Positions 19,301-23,778 of a stretch of DNA of 23,778 nt are shown here, in pieces; position 1 is the first letter of the stretch, and each line of letters starts with the position of its first letter. The translations under genes were made by a program, and so were the position numbers. Source of the stretch: Penium margaritaceum (taxonomy: Eukaryota; Streptophyta; Zygnematophyceae; Desmidiales; Peniaceae); the NCBI GenBank assembly GCA_023375785.1, contig SZWC01019030.1, positions 7,886-31,663 of the forward strand. Direction: 5' to 3'. The notes beneath the pieces are model-generated. The model did not search any database. It was not told where the DNA came from and saw nothing but the letters and a program-made list of their open reading frames with translations.

Positions 19301-19656
19301 GTACGAGTACGTTTGTGTAAGTGAGTGTAAGCGCGTGTAAGTACGTGTAAGTACATATAAATGTGTGTAAGTTTGTGTAAGTGCGTGTAACTATGTGTAT
19401 GTGTGTGTAAGTGTGTGTAAGTATGTGTCAGTGTGTGTAAGTGTGTGTAAGTGTGTGTAAGTGCGTGTAAGTATATGTAAGTGTATGTAGGTACGTGTAA
19501 GTGCGATTAAGTACGTGTAAGTACGTGTAAGTGCGTGAAAGTACGTGTAAATACATAAACGTGCATGTAATTTCATTCAAGGGTGTGTAACTATGTGTAA
19601 GTGTGTGTAAATGTGTGTAAGTACGTGTCAATGTATGAAAGTGTGTGTAAGTGCAT

Positions 19657-19670
19657 CAGTGTTGCCCTCG
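19657..19670 (+). repeat. Left terminal inverted repeat of the hAT element
   Basis: cagtgttgccctcg follows the last satellite base directly. CAGTG with GCC soon after is a common hAT end. The partner copy is not in the window, so its length cannot be fixed. Confidence 0.7.
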
Positions 19671-19696
19671 TGGTTCGTTGTAGGGGCCCTAAAAGG

Positions 19697-19740
19697 ACAA
19701 CGCCACAACGAGCAACATCGTTGTGGCATCGTGGCGTTGT
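19697..19740. repeat. Nested subterminal inverted repeats of the hAT element
   Basis: Outer arms acaacgccac (19697-19706) and gtggcgttgt (19731-19740) are perfect complements. Inner arms gccacaacg (19702-19710) and cgttgtggc (19719-19727) are also perfect, and they overlap the left outer arm, so the two hairpins exclude each other. Repeated subterminal motifs like this are usual transposase-binding sites in hAT elements; binding here is inferred. Confidence 0.7.
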
Positions 19741-20422
19741 ATGGCTCAAACACGACCCGGGACGGGCAAAACCGGGTGTTATGGGGGTCCTATCAGTGAC
19801 CACTTCTGAAGTGGGTATTTTTGCATATATCAGAAAATCACGTTCGGCCTCGACCTTCCACCGTCGAGAGCCTACTTTGATGGATAAATACATATCATAT
19901 ACTGCAGCACAGTAAGGCATGACAGTAGATATTCATGCATGCATACAATTTACACGTCAGCAAATCGAGGACACCCATTGGTGGATATGGAATCTCATCA
20001 CTTTGGTCATTGAGTAGTCCTCGAACGGGATGCCAGCTGGATACGTTGACATGTACGCTGCCGCAACCATCGAGTGAAAGATTCCTTGTTTTGGCTGTCG
20101 AAAATCCCTTTTGTGCTTACATGACGTCAGTTACTTGTTGATAAACAAATATCGGTTCTTTTCTTTCAAAGAGCAATAGTTTGCTTGTATGAGAGGATAG
20201 TTTGGTTCATTTACACATTTCAGTTACACAAATAGATGCCGTCGATATGTACGAGGTGCATGTAACCGTTGATTGCACGGATACATGCAATATCTTGCAC
20301 GTGAGCGTATGCGGTTTGGTGCATGGGTTATGTCCCTTGCATCACAGCCGTACTGGTCGGGTTGGGCACAACACGTCCTTTAAGGACAAAGTGCCAGTAA
20401 CGAGGTACCTTTGTTGTCGCCG
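19741..20422 (+). other. hAT 5' non-coding leader
   Basis: About 680 bp of unique, non-satellite sequence between the subterminal repeats and the transposase gene. No convincing gene is seen; the short open frames lack recognisable domains. Small inverted repeats are present: ccacttc-t-gaagtgg near 19800, tgcatgta (20257-20264) with tacatgca (20282-20289), and gtccttTaaggac near 20376. The promoter presumably lies here, but no single TATA box stands out. Confidence 0.6.
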
Positions 20423-20451
20423 TCTGGTGCGACACTTAGCATCGCACCAGA
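20423..20451 (+). promoter_or_regulatory. Perfect 10-bp hairpin immediately before the transposase ATG
   Basis: tctggtgcga (20423-20432) and tcgcaccaga (20442-20451) are exact reverse complements around a 9-nt loop. The second arm ends at 20451 and the ATG is 20452-20454. In mRNA this stem would sit directly before the start codon. A role in translation or as a protein-binding palindrome is inferred. Confidence 0.6.
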
Positions 20452-22065
20452 ATGGCGACGCATCCCTCTCGCTCATCGTCTCAGCCCTCACGAGGAGCCT
20501 CTTCTGCAGCCAACACTGTCCAGTCACCCAATCCCTCCTCTGGCCTGACCGAAACCTTCGACGCGTCCAAGTGGAATCCGGCAAAGAAACGTGCGTGTAG
20601 TGGAGATCACCTAACCAAGGAGCTGAGTAAACACTGCGAGCCCGTCCCGACGAAAACAAAGAAGGCTGGGTGGAGGTGTGGTGCATGTGGCACCATCAAG
20701 TCCGGCACTTGTGACCGCATCCGCGGCCACTTCAGTGGTGATAACCACAACGTGGTGAAGTGCCCATATCCACCGCCCACGTGTCGGGACGTCCTAGGCC
20801 TCGACCGTGACCCACCGCCCCCGGCTGGATGGAAGCCTCAGAGCGTGCAACTGTACAAAGACCTCGGGCCTGAGTGGGGTACAAAGGACAAACCTGTGGC
20901 CTGGCTCAAGTTGTGGGAGACGTTTGAGAGAGAATCCACCGCAGCAGCTGCTGGTGTCATCTTGGAAGCTGATAGCGATGACGACGACCCGACGCCCTCT
21001 CAGACCCACCGGAGGGAGAGCCCCTCCGACATGGTTCCTGTCTTCGACATCAAGCGAGCTTCTTCCTTCCGCCAGTCTAGCATGGACCAGCATCTGGAGC
21101 GTGGCCACAATGAACAGTGCCAGCTAAGCATCGTGAAGCTGATGTGTGTCACTGCATCGCCAATCTCCTTCTGTCGGGAGGCGGCGTTGTTGGAGGTGGT
21201 GAAGAATGGCAGGAAAACCTCCTCCGGCTTCCGGCTTCCAAGCCGCACGACAGTTGTGAAGGACCTTCTGCCGAAGCTGGACAAAGAGCTTGAAGAGCTC
21301 GATGCTCCCCTCAAGCAGGCCTGGGACATTTATGGCTGCTCTGTGGCCGTTGATGAATGGTCTGACCGCCAGGTCCGTCCCATCTACAATGCGATGGCGT
21401 GTAACGCGGAAGGATCCGTGCACCTCTACTCGCGTGATACCAGCGGCCTCAGCCGTGACGCAGACCATACCGCAGCAATGATTGAAGCAGCCATCGAGAT
21501 AGTGGGGGAGAAGAGGGTGGTCTCCGTCATCTGTGACAACAAATCCACCAACAAGAAGGCATTCACGGACCTGAGGCAGAAGTACCCCTCCCTCTTCTTC
21601 CAGGGCTGCTGCGCACATAACATCGACCTGATAATGAAGGACGTGGCCAAGACAGACTGGGGTGGATCAATCATCAGCAGGTGTGAGAAGGTAGTGTCTT
21701 ATGTGCGGAACAATGACCTGCCACGCTCCTGGCTGCGCGAGAGGAGTGGCGGCAAGATGCTGCTGGCGCGGTGCGAGACCAGGTTTGCCTCAACGTTTGA
21801 CATGGTTGACCGCTTGCTGGACCAAAAGGAAAATCTGGAGACCATGGTCGACACCGCCCTGTGGAGGCAGATGGGGGTGAGGCGGGATGCAGGCTTCAAA
21901 GCAAGGAAGAAGGAGGTGCGTCGTATCGTACGCCACAGGGTCTTTTGGGTGCAGGTACGCCAGCTCCGGGACCTGTTTGAGCCTTTGGTGAGGGCCTTGC
22001 GGGTGGCTAACAGGAAAGGTGGCTCTGCAGGTGAGATTTATGAGGGCCTGCTTGATTGTGCATAA
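20452..22065 (+). pseudogene. hAT transposase N-terminal and catalytic segment
   Basis: 537 residues. A Ser-rich N terminus (1-35) leads to a BED-type zinc finger with Cys76, Cys79, His93 and His99, plus Cys104, after Trp74; these fingers bind transposon ends. An acidic spot (EADSDDDD, about 172-179) follows. DUF659 spans about 260-410: Asp301 in VDEWSD and Asp362 in CDNKS fit the first two catalytic acids, and the CCAH motif (386-389) fits the hAT CxxH signature. The later TRFAS stretch (443-447) is also usual. The start was chosen because the ATG lies directly after the hairpin and opens the family-like region with no upstream extension. The frame ends at a TAA inside conserved sequence. 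Confidence 0.9.
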
Positions 22066-22470
22066 GAGCTGAAGGTGCTGGCCGAGAAGAAGGGCAGGAA
22101 GCCAGCAAAGGTTGCCAAGTCTCACGTGCAGTTTGTGCTTGGACGTCTCAATTCTCACTGGAACAAAGACATGGCCTGCCCCTTGTACGCTGCTGCACGC
22201 AGGATGCACCCCGAACACTTTGGGAATGATCTCTCACTTGACTCAGCAACCATGCAGGCATGGCAGTCTGTTGTGGATGCTTTAGTTCCAGCAGACAAGC
22301 ATGATGATCTCCTGCTTGAGATATCAGCCTTCCAGAGGGGCCAGGTCATGGTGACCTCTGTTCCCACAGTAACTGCAGCAAAGAATGCCAAGGCGGTGGC
22401 TGTAGTGGCTAAGGTACAAATGAGGAGCATGACCGCTGTTGAATGGCATGTGAACTACATGCACTACATG
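22066..22470 (+). pseudogene. hAT transposase middle segment
   Basis: Same frame as the upstream part, directly after the TAA at 22063. It reads ELKVLAEKKGRKPAK, then a segment with SHWNKDMACPLYAAARRM (the usual hAT region just before the dimerisation domain), then a helical part ending EWHVNYMHYM. The EW dipeptide resembles the start of the hAT C-terminal dimerisation domain. A 9-bp direct repeat actacatgc occurs twice just before the N at 22472, and family similarity stops there. Confidence 0.8.
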
Positions 22471-22472
22471 CN

Positions 22473-23309
22473 TTCTCCACGCACGAGTTGGTGCACACTG
22501 CACGTAGGAACCGTCTCCTGGTCTCAACACTCGAGCTGCTCGTCCGCTGCAACGTCAGATTGCGCAAGGTGTATGGCAAGAGCGGCGGGCGAGCAGCCAG
22601 GCAGCTGTCGGTAGTAGCAGAAGCAGAATCAGCAGCAGATGAGGGAGAAGTCAGTGAAGACGGCGGGGAGATTGTTGAGGAGGGAGAGGAGGTGGAGTTG
22701 CTCAATGGTGCTGATGATGGGAGCAGCGACAGTGGTGAGGGGGAGGATGAAGAAGAGGAAGCAGTTGGAGCAGAGGCTGATGATGATGTGGTGGAGATAC
22801 AAGCAAATATCCGGGTGCTGGTAGATACACCCATGCTGCCACATGCTCGCCGTGTCCGCATGCGGCAGGAGACCCCCTCAGTGGTCTCTACCCATAGCAA
22901 CAGGCAGAGCAGTTGCAACCAGACACGTGTGAATTCAACAGCAGCAGATGCAACAACCCTAGCAGCAACTCCTGGAACCTCTGGAACTCCTGCAGCTGCT
23001 GCCACTGCTGTAGAATGTGCAACACCTGAAAGCTCTGCAAGTCCTACAGCGCCTGCAACTCATGCCACTCCAACAACTCTTGCAACATCAACAGCAGCAG
23101 ATGCAACAACCCCATACAGAGAGGGACGTGCAGATGACACAACTGAGCCTGCACCAAGAGACCCACGTCCTGAGGACAATGTCAACAACAGCCATGCAGA
23201 GGAGCAGAATGATGCAGTTGGAAGAGACAACACATCCACTTGTGCATCAGGCACAAAACGTCCTGCTACAGCTGAAAAGCCATCTAAGCGTGGACGTGCT
23301 AAGAAGTAG
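22473..23309 (+). pseudogene. hAT transposase C-terminal segment with acidic tail
   Basis: The segment begins FSTHELVHTARRNRLL and continues LVRCNVRLRKVYG, the typical end of the hAT dimerisation domain, in a frame different from the upstream part. An unusually long tail of about 240 residues follows: an acidic stretch (EEGEEVELL, DSGEGEDEEEEA), a Thr/Ala/Pro-rich low-complexity linker, and a basic end (KRPATAEKPSKRGRAKK) that looks like a bipartite nuclear localisation signal. The stop is TAG 23307-23309. Confidence 0.82.
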
Positions 23310-23778
23310 GATAAGCATGAATGTACTTCAGACTTCCATGCCCTCAACTTCACATTCATTCTAACTTCCCACATGTGTTACATGTCATGAATGCAACTTT
23401 GGCATCCTTCCATGGACTGCTATTCTCTGTACTTGAGAAGTATTATCATCTGGTGTCATTCACTTCCTTTGTAGTTGCAATACATCACATAGTGCATATG
23501 TTAGTGGATACATGGCTAACATGAAGTTGCTGAGTGTTCTATGGATGCTCTTCATTTCACAGTGGTGACAAAAAATGTGTTAATCTTAGTGTTCATGTCT
23601 CAGAACAATGCTATGCTGAAAAAAGGCAAAAATGGTTCTCTAAAAAAAGACAAACTTATGATTCATTGTCTTGAATCTGCCATTCCTGAGAAATGTTAAG
23701 CACCTGCGCATCGATGTGCCTCAAATGGACTACATCGATGCTCGTTGTGGACATCGATGTGCCGTTGTACGTGGTGCC
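23310..23778 (+). other. hAT 3' non-coding and right subterminal region
   Basis: About 470 bp without a recognisable gene. The first part is AT-richer and would be the 3' UTR; no clean AATAAA signal is seen. The last 75 bp carry catcgatg three times (23709, 23733, 23752) and cgttgtgg (23743-23750), followed by ccgttgtacgtgg. These resemble the left subterminal string cgttgtggcatcgtggcgttgt (19719-19740). This suggests the right end of the element, but the terminal repeat itself is not reached. Confidence 0.65.

Larger units (their letters stand above)
9225..19656. repeat. 10-bp tandem repeat array, over 10 kb
   Basis: A diverged decamer satellite, plus-strand consensus near GTGCGTGTAA with frequent GTGTGTGTAA, GTACGTGTAA and GTGCATGTAA versions. 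Phase is kept over long stretches, with occasional 1-2 bp slips (for example 10360, 13855, 16036, 16183, 16321, 17481). The plus strand is G/T-rich with few C, and has TAA in most units; the minus strand lacks stops, giving frames of up to 361 codons with a decapeptide repeat (LTRTYTHLHA-like). These are not taken as genes. No unique sequence, RNA gene or inserted element was seen between 9225 and the hAT element at 19657. Confidence 0.96.
20452..23309 (+). pseudogene. hAT transposase, BED and DUF659 type, broken
   Basis: The gene runs through three segments. 20452-22062 encodes the N terminus, a BED-like finger and the DUF659/RNase H-like catalytic region; TAA 22063-22065 then interrupts it in frame. 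22066-22470 continues in the same frame with the RNLS-like helical part (HWNKDMACPLYAAARRM). At 22472 there is an undetermined base N, and the next family-typical segment (FSTHELVHTARRNRLL) is in another frame from 22473 to the stop at 23307-23309. The expected hAT dimerisation core before that motif (the C/ERNWS-like stretch) is absent. A working enzyme would cut and paste the element in the nucleus by a DDE mechanism; this copy cannot do so as written. Confidence 0.9.
19657..23778 (+). mobile_element. hAT-superfamily DNA transposon, right end outside the window
   Basis: The decamer array stops at 19656, and CAGTGTTGCCC, a typical hAT left terminus, begins at 19657. Nested subterminal inverted repeats, a non-coding leader and a BED/DUF659 hAT transposase gene in plus orientation follow. 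hAT elements make 8-bp target duplications; the preceding 8 bp are AAGTGCAT, a normal fragment of the decamer array. No right terminus (…GGCAACACTG) is found up to 23778, but CGTTGTGG-type subterminal motifs reappear at the very end, so it should lie close beyond. Confidence 0.85.

Noticed and set aside
9225-19656. Telomeric repeat tract
   Set aside because: The decamer GTGCGTGTAA is not TTAGGG- or TTTAGGG-like and is highly variable. The array is followed by a transposon, not a chromosome end.
19601-19915. Open frame of 104 codons across the satellite to hAT junction
   Set aside because: It begins in decamer repeats, crosses the transposon terminus and shows no domain; it is fortuitous.
19657-23778. 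Helitron or Mutator-like element
   Set aside because: The left end CAGTG…, subterminal palindromes and a BED plus DUF659 protein with a C-terminal ARRNRL motif fit hAT. No Rep/helicase or MULE transposase motif is seen.

Overview
This window has no bacterial features. It looks like heterochromatin from a large, repeat-rich eukaryotic genome, most likely of the plant lineage. Three things point there: a Ty1/copia retrotransposon whose primer-binding site matches the plant form of the initiator tRNA-Met anticodon arm, a BED/DUF659-type hAT transposase, and many kilobases of short tandem repeats. A streptophyte alga such as Chara is possible, but that is a weak guess. No intact host gene was found.

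Layout: (1) 1-2314 is an 11-bp tandem array (consensus near TCTGGCACAAC) that contains a 154-bp higher-order repeat at about 691-1935. (2) 2315-6460 is a complete but non-autonomous Copia element with two 699-bp LTRs, a TGGCA target duplication, a half-tRNA-type primer-binding site and a polypurine tract. Its Gag-Pol frame has three stops, a frameshift, and no reverse transcriptase or RNase H. (3) 6461-9224 is the rest of the 11-bp array, including 98 identical copies of a TCTGGCCCAAC variant (7646-8723). (4) 9225-19656 is over 10 kb of a diverged 10-bp array (consensus near GTGCGTGTAA) that starts directly at the edge of the 11-bp array. (5) 19657 to the window end is a hAT DNA transposon inserted in the 10-bp array: left terminus, subterminal repeats, a broken transposase gene (20452-23309) and a 3' subterminal region. 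Its right terminus lies beyond the window.

The genes shown are transposon genes and both sets are damaged. Gag-Pol lacks its polymerase. The hAT transposase has one in-frame stop, and an unresolved base sits where its dimerisation core should be. The long open frames across both arrays are artefacts: the repeat units lack stops, and because 11 and 10 are not multiples of 3, all three frames give the same repeating peptide.

The most notable signals are: (a) tRNA-like pol III A and B boxes at canonical spacing in both Copia LTRs; (b) the initiator-tRNA anticodon-arm primer site; (c) two abutting satellites with 11-bp and 10-bp periods, close to the DNA helical repeat; (d) a 10-bp satellite that places GTAAGT, the core of the splice-donor consensus, in most units of one strand; and (e) a perfect 10-bp hairpin ending one base before the hAT ATG.
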